64,000 nt of DNA, from contig CAXTVM010000014.1 in assembly GCA_964247725.1 (NCBI GenBank), forward strand, positions 1-64,000, in the 5' to 3' direction. Each line of letters starts with the position of its first letter. Position 1 is the first letter of the stretch. The notes under the pieces were generated by a model. The model was not told where the DNA came from and did no database searches. It saw nothing but the letters and a program-made list of their open reading frames with translations. Positions 48,618 to 57,096 of the stretch are shown piece by piece. A program made the position numbers and the translations under genes. This DNA is from Lichenicola sp964247725. Its GTDB lineage: Bacteria > Pseudomonadota > Alphaproteobacteria > Acetobacterales > Acetobacteraceae.

Positions 48618-50354
48618 ATGACACCCGACCGCTCCATCGTCCGCGCCTGGTCGCGACGCCAGTTCCGTCTCGGCCGTCGCCAGGCGATGCCGACCATCCT
48701 GCTCGGGCTCGTCTCGACCGCTCTCGCCGCCGGGCAGGGTTGGTGCCTGGCGAGCGTGCTGGCGCACGCGCTGCTGCGCGGGAAGGTCGTCACCGCCGGC
48801 GATGGGGCCGCCGTCGCCGCATTCGCAGTGCTGGCGCTGCTGCGCGCGCTGCTGCTGGCCGTCGCCGACATGCGGGCCGCGGTCGCCTCGGGCGCGTCCC
48901 GCCGACGGCTGCGCGGCGAGGCGCTGGCGGCGATGCTGGCGCTGGGCCCGACCCTGCTCCGGCGGCAGCCGACCGGCGTGCTGGGCGTGCTGGCGGTCGA
49001 CCGCATCGAGGCGCTGGACGGCTTCTTCGGGCGCTGGATCCCGGTCTCGGCGCTGGCGCTGGCGTCCCCGGCGCTGGTGCTGGCGGTGGTCTGGGCGGTG
49101 CAGCCGCGCGCCGCCCTGGTGCTGCTCTGCTGCGGGCTGGCGGTGCCGGTGTCGCAGGCGGCGTTCGGCATCGGCGCCGCCGTCGCCGCCCGGCAGCAGT
49201 TCGTCGCCATGGGCCGGCTGCAGGCCCGCTTCCTCGACCGGGTGCGCGGCATCGCCACCATCGTGCTGGCCGGCCGCGCCGACGACGAGGCCGCGCGGCT
49301 GGGCGCCGCCGCCGACGAGCTGCGCAGGATGACCATGCGGGTGCTGCGGGTGGCGTTCCTGTCGTCGGCGGCGCTCGACTGCGCGTTCGCGGCGGCGCTG
49401 GTGCTGGTCGTCCTGCTGGACGGGCGCACCCTGCTCGCCGTCGGCGCCGGAGCATCCGGGACCCCGGGTCCGGATCTGGCGCTGTTGCGACACTCGCTGT
49501 TCGCCCTGCTGCTGGTGCCGGAGTTCTTCCAGCCGCTGCGCAGCTTCGCTCTGGCGTACCAGGATCGCCTGCAGGCCGCCGGCGCGGCGGAGGCGTTCCA
49601 CGCCCTGACGCCGGCGGCCCAGGCGGCCGCGCCGCTGCCGGCGCCGGCCACGGTGCGGATGGTGTCGGCGCATGGTGTCACGGTCGCCTTCGAGCATGTC
49701 AGCTTCGCCTGGGACGCGTCCCGCGGGCCCGCCCTCGATGACGTCAGCTTCCGCATCCCGGCGCAGGAGACCGTGGTGCTGGTCGGGCCGTCGGGAAGCG
49801 GCAAGTCGACCGTCATCGAGATGCTGCTGGGCTTCGTGTCCCCCGACGGCGGCCGCGTCACCCTGAACGGCGCCGACCTTGCCAGCATCGTGCCGAACGC
49901 GCTGGCGCAGATGACCGCCTGGATCGGCCAGCGCCCGCTGCTGTTCGCCGGCAGCATCCGCGAGAACGTGCTGTTCGCCCGGCCGCACGCCAGCGAGGCC
50001 GAGCTCGACGCCGCCCTCCGCGCGGCCGCGGTCGACGGCTTCGCCAGCCGGCTTCCCGACGGCGTCGACACCCGCATCGGCGAGGGCGGCTACGGTCTCT
50101 CGGGCGGCCAGGCGCAGCGGGTGGCGATCGCGCGCGCGTTCCTGCGCAACGCGCCGCTGCTGCTGCTGGACGAGCCGACCGCGCATCTCGATCCCGGCAC
50201 CGAAGCCGAGATCCTGGACAGCCTGCGCCGTCTGGCGGTCGGCCGCACGGTGCTGCTGGCCAGCCATTCCTCCGCCGCACACGCCTTTTCCGGACGGCGC
50301 ATCGACCTCAGCCGGGGCCGCGTCGTGCAGCTGCAGGGGGTTGCGTCGGCATGA
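48618..50354 (+). CDS. cydD: Thiol reductant ABC exporter subunit CydD
   Basis: 578 residues, type IV ABC exporter half. An N-terminal six-helix membrane domain (about 1-320) and an ATPase domain with GPSGSGKST, LSGGQAQRVAIARAF and LLLDEPTAHLD. CydDC exports glutathione and cysteine to the periplasm and is needed for cytochrome bd assembly. It overlaps cydC by 4 nt (ATGA). No cydAB genes are in the window. Naming of D versus C rests on order and overall resemblance. Confidence 0.88.
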   Translation: MTPDRSIVRAWSRRQFRLGRRQAMPTILLGLVSTALAAGQGWCLASVLAHALLRGKVVTAGDGAAVAAFAVLALLRALLLAVADMRAAVASGASRRRLRGEALAAMLALGPTLLRRQPTGVLGVLAVDRIEALDGFFGRWIPVSALALASPALVLAVVWAVQPRAALVLLCCGLAVPVSQAAFGIGAAVAARQQFVAMGRLQARFLDRVRGIATIVLAGRADDEAARLGAAADELRRMTMRVLRVAFLSSAALDCAFAAALVLVVLLDGRTLLAVGAGASGTPGPDLALLRHSLFALLLVPEFFQPLRSFALAYQDRLQAAGAAEAFHALTPAAQAAAPLPAPATVRMVSAHGVTVAFEHVSFAWDASRGPALDDVSFRIPAQETVVLVGPSGSGKSTVIEMLLGFVSPDGGRVTLNGADLASIVPNALAQMTAWIGQRPLLFAGSIRENVLFARPHASEAELDAALRAAAVDGFASRLPDGVDTRIGEGGYGLSGGQAQRVAIARAFLRNAPLLLLDEPTAHLDPGTEAEILDSLRRLAVGRTVLLASHSSAAHAFSGRRIDLSRGRVVQLQGVASA

Positions 50355-52045
50355 GCGCGCCGCTCCCCCTGCCGCCCACGTCGAGGCTGGCCATTCCGAG
50401 GCTGGGGCCGCTGCTGCAGATCGTGTCGCTCTGGCGCCGCCGGGCGCCTGGACTGGCGGCCGGGGTCGTGGTGTCGCTGCTGGCCCTGCTCGCGTTCGTC
50501 GCCCTGCTCGGCGTGTCCGGGTGGCACCTGGCCGGCAGCGGCGCCGGGCTGCTGCTGGCCTCGGCGCTGCTGCTGCGGCTGCTGGGCCTGGGCCGGGTGG
50601 CGCTGCGCTACGGCGAGCGGCTGCTGACCCACGACGCCATGTTCCGCGCGCTGGCCGACCTGCGCGTCTGGTTCTTCCGGCGGCTGGCGCACGGCGCCGG
50701 CGGCGGCCTCGGCTACCGCCGCTCGGGCGACCTGCTGTCGCGGCTGGTCGGCGACGTCGAGGCGCTGGACGGGCTCTACCTGCGCATCGCGGTGCCGCTG
50801 GCCGGTGCGGCGATCGCCCTGCCGCTGGTGGTCGTGCTGGCGCTCCATCACGGCGCGGTGCTGGCGCTGGCGGTCGGGCTCGCCTTCGGGCTGGCGGCGT
50901 TCGTGCTGCCGCTGCTGGCCGCGATTCTGGTCGGCGCCGATGCGGGCGCGCTGTCCGGACGCAACGCCGCGCTGCGCGTCGCCGTGCTCGACCTGGTCGG
51001 GGGCTTGCGCGAGATCCGGGCGTTCGGCGCCGAGGGCCGTGCCCTGGCCGGGGTGCAGGCGCAGGAGGCCGCCCTGCTGTCGCTGCAGCTGCGGCTGGCG
51101 CGGCGGACCGCGGTCGCCGGCGCGCTCTCCTTCCTGTGCCAGCAGGCGGCGGTGCTGGCGGTGCTGGCGGCGACCGCCGGCCTCGCCTTCGGCCGGCTCG
51201 GCGCGCTCGACGCCGCCGTGCTGCTGTTCGTGCTGATCGGCGCCTTCGAGCTGGCCGGCGGCCTGACCCGGGCCGGAGCGCTGGCCGGCAACATCTCCCA
51301 TGCCGCCGCCCGCGTGGTCGAGGTTGGCGGCGCGCCGGCGCTCGCGGAGCCTGACTCCCCGGCATTGGTCCCGCAGGGCAGCGCGCTGCGCTTCGCCGAC
51401 GTCGGCTACCGCTGGCAGGACGGGCGGCCGCCGGTGTTCGAGCACCTCACGCTGGAGATCCCGCAAGGGGCCCGGATCGCCGTGCTGGGGCCGTCCGGCT
51501 CCGGCAAGTCCACGCTGGCGGCGCTGCTGCTGCGGGTGGCGACCCCCCAGATCGGCGCCGTCACGCTGGGCGGCGTCGATCTCGGGCGGCTCGACGAGGC
51601 GGTGCTGCGGCGGCACTTCGCCTGGCTGAGCCAGTCGACGCACCTGTTCGAGGACACCATCCGCGCCAACCTGCTGCTCGGCCGGCCCGACGCCACCGAT
51701 GCCCAGCTCTGGCAGGCGCTCGACCAGGCTGCGATCGGCGAGGTGGTGCGCGGCCTGCCCGACCGGCTCGACAGCTGGCTCGGCGAGGGCGGCGCCGGCC
51801 TGTCCGGCGGCCAGGCGCGCCGGGTGGCGCTGGCCCGCGCGCTGCTGTCGCCGGCCCCGGTGCTGATCCTGGACGAGCCCGGCGCCGGGCTCGATTCCGA
51901 GACCGAGCAGGCGCTGCTGTCGACGCTGAACCAGGTCGCGGCCGGCCGCACCGTGATCCTGATCGCGCACCGCCTGACCGGCGTGGAGCGCCTCGACCGC
52001 ATTTGGCGCCTCGCCGGCGGCCGCGCCACCGCGGCGGCGGCTTAG
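50351..52045 (+). CDS. cydC: Thiol reductant ABC exporter subunit CydC
   Basis: 564 residues, the partner half-transporter. Membrane domain then ATPase with GPSGSGKST, LSGGQARRVALARALL and LILDEPGAGLD. The stop codon TAG is formed inside the left terminal inverted repeat of a small element at 52042-52125, and the product ends in an Ala-rich tail, so the original 3' end may have been replaced by the insertion. The ABC core is complete. Confidence 0.88.
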   Translation: MSAPLPLPPTSRLAIPRLGPLLQIVSLWRRRAPGLAAGVVVSLLALLAFVALLGVSGWHLAGSGAGLLLASALLLRLLGLGRVALRYGERLLTHDAMFRALADLRVWFFRRLAHGAGGGLGYRRSGDLLSRLVGDVEALDGLYLRIAVPLAGAAIALPLVVVLALHHGAVLALAVGLAFGLAAFVLPLLAAILVGADAGALSGRNAALRVAVLDLVGGLREIRAFGAEGRALAGVQAQEAALLSLQLRLARRTAVAGALSFLCQQAAVLAVLAATAGLAFGRLGALDAAVLLFVLIGAFELAGGLTRAGALAGNISHAAARVVEVGGAPALAEPDSPALVPQGSALRFADVGYRWQDGRPPVFEHLTLEIPQGARIAVLGPSGSGKSTLAALLLRVATPQIGAVTLGGVDLGRLDEAVLRRHFAWLSQSTHLFEDTIRANLLLGRPDATDAQLWQALDQAAIGEVVRGLPDRLDSWLGEGGAGLSGGQARRVALARALLSPAPVLILDEPGAGLDSETEQALLSTLNQVAAGRTVILIAHRLTGVERLDRIWRLAGGRATAAAA

Positions 52046-52125
52046 AGCACCTTTCCTTCACCGCGCTCGCCTGCTCGCTCATCTGCTTCAACAAGTTACA
52101 GGGCAGGTTTTGAAAGGCGCTCTAA
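52042..52125. mobile_element. 84-bp element with terminal inverted repeats
   Basis: TTAGAGCACCTTTC at the left and the inverse of TTAGAGCGCCTTTC at the right (13 of 14 matching). No coding capacity. Both neighbouring reading frames (cydC on plus, an aldo/keto reductase relic on minus) end at the TAG within its tips. It could also fold as a terminator. Confidence 0.65.
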
Positions 52126-52475
52126 GCCTCGGCGCGGCAGAGACCGTCGAGCTCGTCCTCGTAGCCCGCTCGCTCCAGCAGGTTGTAGTGCGGTTGCAGC
52201 GACTCGTAGCGCGGCAGGCCGAGCCGGCCGCTGGCACGCAGCGCCTCCCGCAGCCGGGGGGGCCGTGTAGTTGGAGGCTCCGATCGCCCGCACCTTCCCC
52301 TGCTCGATCAACAGGGCGAAGGCACCGAGCGTGTCCTCCAACGGTGTCGCCCCGTCGTCGCGGTGCGCCTGGTAGAGGTCGATGTGGTCGGTGCGCAGAC
52401 GCTGCAGAGAGGCCTCCACCTCCCGCGCGATCCAGTCCGGCGCCGCAGGTGCGCCTCGAGAGAGAACATGCCAGC
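52122..52475 (-). pseudogene. Aldo/keto reductase fragment (truncated and frameshifted)
   Basis: The minus strand reads REVEASLQRLRTDHIDLYQAH, LEDTLGAFALLIEQGKVRAIGASNYTA, then after a shift in a seven-G run (52256-52262) REALRASGRLGLPRYESLQPHYNLLERAGYEDELDGLC. This is the middle of an aldo/keto reductase. The N-terminal third with the catalytic Tyr and the C-terminal third are both missing: one side ends in the small inverted-repeat element, the other at an IS5 relic. Confidence 0.8.
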
Positions 52476-52499
52476 ACAACGGGGCGAGCGTGAGGCGCT

Positions 52500-52893
52500 G
52501 GGCCGGTCTCGAGACGGCTTCGGCACGAAAAGCTTGCTTGATCACCGACGCCATTGGCCGGCTGTGGCCTTGTGCTGGCACCAAGCCAGGATCACGAACT
52601 ACCTCATGCCATCCCGCTGCCAGACAAGCTGCCTGGCGTGCCGAAGTGGATGGTCGCCGACTGCGGCTACAGCAGTCACGCTTCCGGAAGCACATCTGGA
52701 GCCTGGGCGCACGCCCCGCGATCCCGACCCGCCGGATGAGGAGACGCCGTCCTCTCTGCTCAGGATCTACACGAACCGCAACCAGGTCGAGCGGCTTTGA
52801 GGGAGACTGAAGGAGTGACGTGCGGTCGCGATACGTCGTGAAAAGACCAAGCTCCATTGCTTTGCCGCCATATGCGTCTGGACCAAATGCTAA
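52500..52893 (+). pseudogene. IS5-family (IS427-like) transposase relic
   Basis: Broken frames match the C-terminal part of IS5-type transposases: LPDKLPGVPKWMVADCGYSSHA, then RKHIWSLGARPAIPTRR, then RNQVERL, and RRAVAIRREKTKLHCFAAICV-like text ending at TAA 52893, with internal stops. The DKGYDS block reads DCGYSS, so the catalytic context is degraded. It marks past mobility next to the peptide/P450 genes. Confidence 0.7.
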
Positions 52894-53176
52894 GAGGGCC
52901 TAGCCGGCCCCTATGCGAACCGGGTTTGGGGGATTGGACTTAACTAACCCGTCCTTCTGCCTAACGCGGCAGCTTGTGGCGTTTAATTAAGCAGAAGATG
53001 CGTCTCAAAAGCTTTGCCCGCTTGTAATTAGCTCTTGCCTGCTTCGGCTGGTGCTGCAAGTGTGGAGAAGGACGCACAGTAAGTGTCTCTGCGTTCTTCG
53101 AGGATCTCGGCGCCCGGGCATCTTTTTTTTGAGGATGTCCTGTCGAGATTGATCTGGTTTTCTTTTGGAGTGAACC

Positions 53177-53257
53177 ATGAAGACCTTGTTCCGTATTCGT
53201 GACATCCTTGCCCCGCGCAAGAGCCTGAAGGACTACGCCTGGTACGGCTGGTACTAG
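53177..53257 (+). CDS. 26-residue RiPP precursor peptide ending AWYGWY (atropopeptide-like)
   Basis: ATG with GGAG 6 nt upstream encodes 26 residues: a basic leader beginning MKTLFRIRDILAPRK and a tail SLKDYAWYGWY directly before TAG. The last six residues, Ala-Trp-Tyr-Gly-Trp-Tyr, differ at one position from AWYIWY, the core of tryptorubin A, whose aromatic side chains are cross-linked by one cytochrome P450. A P450 gene begins 101 bp downstream. The core is followed by no further residues, as in tryptorubin-type precursors. I infer that this is the substrate of that P450, giving a rigid cross-linked hexapeptide after leader removal. It is too short for routine gene callers. No dedicated protease or exporter is visible nearby. 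Confidence 0.85.
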   Translation: MKTLFRIRDILAPRKSLKDYAWYGWY

Positions 53258-53297
53258 CGGGTCACCGTTCGTCCTTGCGAGGACGGGCGTGCTGAAC

Positions 53298-53338
53298 GGG
53301 TCCGCGTGTCGTCCGAAGCGTGCGCGGACCCATTTTCT
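53298..53338 (+). terminator. Hairpin between precursor peptide and P450 genes (attenuator-like)
   Basis: GGGTCCGCG (53298-53306) and CGCGGACCC (53323-53331) form a perfect 9-bp stem followed by ATTTTCT. A partial terminator here would give more precursor mRNA than enzyme mRNA, a usual arrangement in RiPP operons. Confidence 0.6.
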
Positions 53339-53358
53339 AACGGAGACCGTTACGAATC

Positions 53359-54393
53359 ATGTTGATGCGGAATCAACAGATCCGAAGCACTTCATTCGCT
53401 CCGCGACTGCAGGCGCTGCTGCACGATCATCGCGGCAAGGACGCGTTCCGTCTCGAACCGCGCACGATCGGCGTGGCCGGGCCGGAGCTGATCGACCGGA
53501 TCCTGGCGGCCAGGCCCGCGACCGAGTTCGAGCGCCCGACCTTCAAGCCGCTGCATGGCCGCTCGATCCCGAGAACAGATGCGCTCCGTTCCATCCAGGC
53601 GATCGGCAAGGATGTGCGCAGCGCGCTGAAGAAGCCGCTGCCGGATGACGTCGACCTTTCCGGCGAATGGCCGCATGTCGGCCACAACTATCTGCGGGAC
53701 TTCATTCTCGGCCGGGATCCCGGCCGTTTGCAGTTCCTGATGAACCGCGTGCTTGAACTGACGCCAAAACTGACCTGGAGCGTGATCGCGGCTGGCGCCA
53801 TGCCGCGCCTGCGTTTGAAGCCGGGCGCGTCGCAGGTGGCGGTGCAGACGGCGAACGCTTCCGGCTACCACGATCGTCGTTACGCCATGGGCCTGTATCG
53901 ACGCACCGCGGCGCCGATCTGCTTCACCATTTCGACGCTCGTCGCCAACGCGCTGTGGCTTGGCGCGCCGTTCGACGACGACATGCCAAACCGCAACATC
54001 CTGTTCGAAGCGCTACGGTTGTTGCCGCCGTCGTGGAACATCCTTCGCTATGCGTCCGTGGAATACACCGCACTCGACGAGCGGATTGGTTCCGACGACG
54101 ACATCCTCATCCTGCCACTGCTGAGCCATCGTGACCCGGCGCTGTGGGACGAGGCGGACGCATTCCGTCCCGAACGCTGGAACACGCTTGATCCGGACAA
54201 TCATCCCGGATTTGTGCCGTTCGGCCATCGCTCGGAGCGATGCTGGGGCCAAAACATGGTGATGCCGCTCGCCGGCATGCTGCTCGACATGCTGCGCGCG
54301 AACAACTTCTCGGTCGATCCCAACCAGCGCAAGACGGACGTGCCGCTCGACGGCCTACTCGGGGTGACCGGCATCCGCGTCGTCCGCCACTAG
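53359..54393 (+). CDS. Cytochrome P450 (putative peptide-crosslinking)
   Basis: 344 residues, shorter than the usual 400 or so. The ExxR motif is EALR (217-220), the PERF-like motif is FRPERW (269-274), and the heme ligand is Cys295 in PFGHRSERCWG. The usual second Gly of FxxGxxxCxG is replaced by Arg291, and the I-helix region (APICFTISTLVANALWL) lacks the common acid-Thr pair, so dioxygen activation may differ from textbook P450s. The start is ATG 53359 with GGAG 13 nt upstream; ATG 53365 is possible. Its base composition is visibly less GC-rich than that of its neighbours. The adjacent AWYGWY peptide suggests it forms Trp/Tyr cross-links. No redox partner gene is adjacent. Confidence 0.85.
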   Translation: MLMRNQQIRSTSFAPRLQALLHDHRGKDAFRLEPRTIGVAGPELIDRILAARPATEFERPTFKPLHGRSIPRTDALRSIQAIGKDVRSALKKPLPDDVDLSGEWPHVGHNYLRDFILGRDPGRLQFLMNRVLELTPKLTWSVIAAGAMPRLRLKPGASQVAVQTANASGYHDRRYAMGLYRRTAAPICFTISTLVANALWLGAPFDDDMPNRNILFEALRLLPPSWNILRYASVEYTALDERIGSDDDILILPLLSHRDPALWDEADAFRPERWNTLDPDNHPGFVPFGHRSERCWGQNMVMPLAGMLLDMLRANNFSVDPNQRKTDVPLDGLLGVTGIRVVRH

Positions 54394-54651
54394 GTTCTGT
54401 TGGCGCCTCACCATCCGGCTGGCTTTACGCTCCCCCCCCCCCGTTTCGGGAGGACGTTCAGGATGCTCACGGACGCACGATGAACGATACTAGAGCCTCT
54501 GATCTGTGGAACGGAACTGGATGGCGACCTCCTCCTCGGGGGTGACCGGCCTCCGAAATCGGCGTCGGCGCACATCGATGACGCTGGGAGTTCCTGTGGC
54601 GTATCCGCCCGGTGACAGCCGTCCCGTTGGGTTGAGTTCAGGCCGCTTTGC
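54394..54651. other. Intergenic region after the P450 gene
   Basis: Contains a run of about eleven C near 54432 and no supported gene. On the minus strand a 27-codon open stretch begins at a GTG near 54592 and ends QFRSTDQRL, which I do not recognise; it may be the tail of a lost gene. The DNA looks like insertion debris. Confidence 0.45.
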
Positions 54652-54736
54652 CCAAGGGCCATCTTCTTATAAATCCGGTTCCAAGGGCTGCAGGCCCTTG
54701 GCGGGTCCAGGGCAGAGCCCTGGCCTTCCCTAGGCG
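54652..54736. repeat. Palindromic repeat, half copy F
   Basis: CCAAGGGCTGCAGGCCCTTGG and GGGTCCAGGGCAGAGCCCTGGCC (each a hairpin) match the arm pattern of the intergenic family. It lies just upstream of the OmpA-like gene. Confidence 0.6.
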
Positions 54737-54795
54737 GATTGACGGTGCGCCGGCTTGGCGGCACCTGTAGCGCAACAGTTCCGGAATCCCGCCTC

Positions 54796-55194
54796 ATGCG
54801 TCGCCTGTCGATCCTCGCCACACTCTGCCTGCTGTCGGGCTGCGCCAGCGAGGGGGCGGGCGGCGACGCCGAGACCGGCCACAAGTACGTCGTGTTCTTC
54901 ACCGCCGGCTCGGCCGCGATCGAGGGGCCCGGCACCGGCGTGGTGTCGCTCGCGGCCGCGGTCGCCAAGCGCAATCCGACCCTGGCCATCGTGGTCGCCG
55001 GCTACGCGGCGGCGCACGGCAACGCCGATGCCGACCAGGCGCTGTCGGCCGCGCGCGCCGACGCGGTCGCCGCGGCGCTCGAGGCCGACGGCGTCGGGCC
55101 GGCGCGGGTGCGCGAGAACCCCCGCCCGCCGGCCAACGAGCAGCCCGCGGTCGCCGCCCGCCGGGTGGAGATCGGCTTCGCCGCGCCGGGCTGA
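54796..55194 (+). CDS. OmpA-family lipoprotein
   Basis: 132 residues from ATG 54796. A lipoprotein signal peptide (RRLSILATLCLLSGC, lipobox LSGC) precedes an OmpA-like peptidoglycan-binding fold: YVVFFTAGSAAIEGPG corresponds to the first strand, and LSAARADAVAAAL-ADGVGPARVR and RRVEIGF to the later conserved parts. The domain is shorter than typical and the peptidoglycan-binding Asp/Arg pair is only partly visible. It likely sits in the outer membrane. Confidence 0.78.
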   Translation: MRRLSILATLCLLSGCASEGAGGDAETGHKYVVFFTAGSAAIEGPGTGVVSLAAAVAKRNPTLAIVVAGYAAAHGNADADQALSAARADAVAAALEADGVGPARVRENPRPPANEQPAVAARRVEIGFAAPG

Positions 55195-55224
55195 TCCGGC
55201 GCCGCCTTTGCCGCCCTGGGCGCC

Positions 55225-57096
55225 ATGCTGACCGCCGCCGCGTCCGATCCCGCCGCCATGGCGGGCCGGGACGACCCGGACGCGGTGCTGGCCCGGGTGT
55301 TCGGCTTCCCCGGCTTCCGCGGCCTGCAGCGGCGCGCGATCGACCGCGTCATGGCCGGCGGCGATACCCTGCTGCTGATGCCGACCGGCGGCGGCAAGAG
55401 CATCTGCTACCAGCTCCCGGCGCTGTGCCGACCCGGCATGGGGCTGGTGATCTCGCCGCTGATCGCGCTGATGGACGACCAGGTGGCGGCGATGCGCCAG
55501 CTCGGCATCAAGGCGGCTGCGCTGCACTCGGAGCTGGAGCCCGACGAGGCCGCTCGGATCCGGAACGAGCTCGCCGCCGGCCGCCTCGACCTGCTCTACG
55601 TCTCGCCCGAGCGGCTGCTGTCGGGCAGCATGCTGGAGCGGCTGTCGCGGCTCGAGATCTCGGTCATCGCCATCGACGAGGCGCACTGCGTGTCCGCCTG
55701 GGGCCACGAGTTCCGGCCGGAGTATCGCGCGCTGGCGCAGCTGCCGCGGCACCTGCCCGGGGTGCCGCGGATCGCGCTCACCGCCACCGCCGACCCGCGC
55801 ACCCGCGCCGACATCCTGGACGCGCTGGCGATGCCGGACGCCGAGCTGCTGGTGTCGTCGTTCCACCGGCCGAACCTGCACATCGCGGCGCGGCCGAAGG
55901 GGTCCGAGCTGAACCAGCTGCTCGAGGTGCTGGCGCGGCATCGCGACGCCGCCTCGATCGTCTATTGCGGCAGCCGCAACAAGACCGAGCGCATCGCGCG
56001 CAGCTTGCGCGAGCGGGACTGGCCGGCGATCCCGTTCCATGCCGGGCTGTCGCCGATCGAGAAGCGGGCCGGCCTGCTGCGCTTCCGCTCCGGCGAGCCG
56101 ATCGTGATCTGCGCCACCATCGCGTTCGGCATGGGCATCGACCGGCCGGACGTGCGCTCGGTGGTGCATCTCGACATGCCGGACAGCCCGGAGGGCTACT
56201 ACCAGCAGATCGGCCGCGCCGGCCGCGACGGGCTGCGCTCCGACACGCTGCTGCTGTATGGCGCCGAGGACATGGCGCGGGCGCGGCACTGGCTGGAGCA
56301 GAGCCAGGCGCCGGACGCGCAGAAGCGGGTCATGGGCCAGCGGCTGGAGGCGATGATCGGGCTGGCCGAGGCGACCTCCTGCCGCACTCGCGTCCTGCTG
56401 GCCTGCTTCGGCGAGGCGCTGGGGGAGGATTGCGGCCATTGCGACACCTGCCGCAACCCGCTGGCGATGTTCGACGGCACGGTGGCGGCGCAGAAGGTGC
56501 TCTCGGCGATCTACCGCACCGGCCAGATGTTCGGCGCGCTGCACATCGTGGCGGTGCTGCGCGGCAAGCAGACCGAGGCCGTCCGCCGGCACCGGCACGA
56601 CCAGCTGGCGCTGTACGGCATCGGCCGCGAGCGGCCGGACGGGTTCTGGCGCGGCGTGATCCGCCAGCTGGTGGCGCGCGGCGCGGTGCGGGTGGTGGAG
56701 GGCGAATACGCCAGCCTGGCGCTGCAGGAGACCGCGGCGCGGCCGATCCTGCGCGGCGAGGAGCGGGTGATGCTGCACGAGGAGGCCGAGGCCGGCGTCG
56801 CCGGCGCGCTCGCTGAGGGCACCGCCTCGTCGTCGCCGCGCGGCGCCGGCGTCCTGCGCCCGCTGGACGAGGGCGCCGAAGCCCGGTTCCAGGCGCTGCG
56901 GGCCTGGCGCACCGCCGAGGCGCGCGCGCAGGCGGTGCCGCCCTACGTCATCTTCAGCGACGCCACCCTGCGCGACATCGCCGCCGACCGGCCGCGCACG
57001 CTGGCCGCGTTTGCCGGCATCAAGGGGGTCGGCGCCTCCAAGCTGGAGCGCTACGGCGAGCGGGTGCTGCAGGTGCTGGCCGAACCGCCGGCGTGA
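55225..57096 (+). CDS. recQ: ATP-dependent DNA helicase RecQ
   Basis: 623 residues. A 3'-5' helicase for recombination and fork repair. Walker A MPTGGGKSICYQLPAL, DEAHCVSAWGHEFRPEY, motif VI QQIGRAGRDG, the zinc-binding Cys cluster CFGEALGEDCGHCDTC, a winged-helix region, and a C-terminal HRDC domain (LRDIAADRPRTLAAFAGIKGVG). All expected domains are intact. Its end overlaps the GTG start of the acyltransferase gene by 4 nt. Confidence 0.95.
   Translation: MLTAAASDPAAMAGRDDPDAVLARVFGFPGFRGLQRRAIDRVMAGGDTLLLMPTGGGKSICYQLPALCRPGMGLVISPLIALMDDQVAAMRQLGIKAAALHSELEPDEAARIRNELAAGRLDLLYVSPERLLSGSMLERLSRLEISVIAIDEAHCVSAWGHEFRPEYRALAQLPRHLPGVPRIALTATADPRTRADILDALAMPDAELLVSSFHRPNLHIAARPKGSELNQLLEVLARHRDAASIVYCGSRNKTERIARSLRERDWPAIPFHAGLSPIEKRAGLLRFRSGEPIVICATIAFGMGIDRPDVRSVVHLDMPDSPEGYYQQIGRAGRDGLRSDTLLLYGAEDMARARHWLEQSQAPDAQKRVMGQRLEAMIGLAEATSCRTRVLLACFGEALGEDCGHCDTCRNPLAMFDGTVAAQKVLSAIYRTGQMFGALHIVAVLRGKQTEAVRRHRHDQLALYGIGRERPDGFWRGVIRQLVARGAVRVVEGEYASLALQETAARPILRGEERVMLHEEAEAGVAGALAEGTASSSPRGAGVLRPLDEGAEARFQALRAWRTAEARAQAVPPYVIFSDATLRDIAADRPRTLAAFAGIKGVGASKLERYGERVLQVLAEPPA

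Noticed and set aside
54506..54733. A 75-codon plus-strand frame between the P450 gene and the OmpA-like gene as a further RiPP component.
   Set aside because: It runs into the palindromic repeat, has no ribosome-binding site and no recognisable motif.
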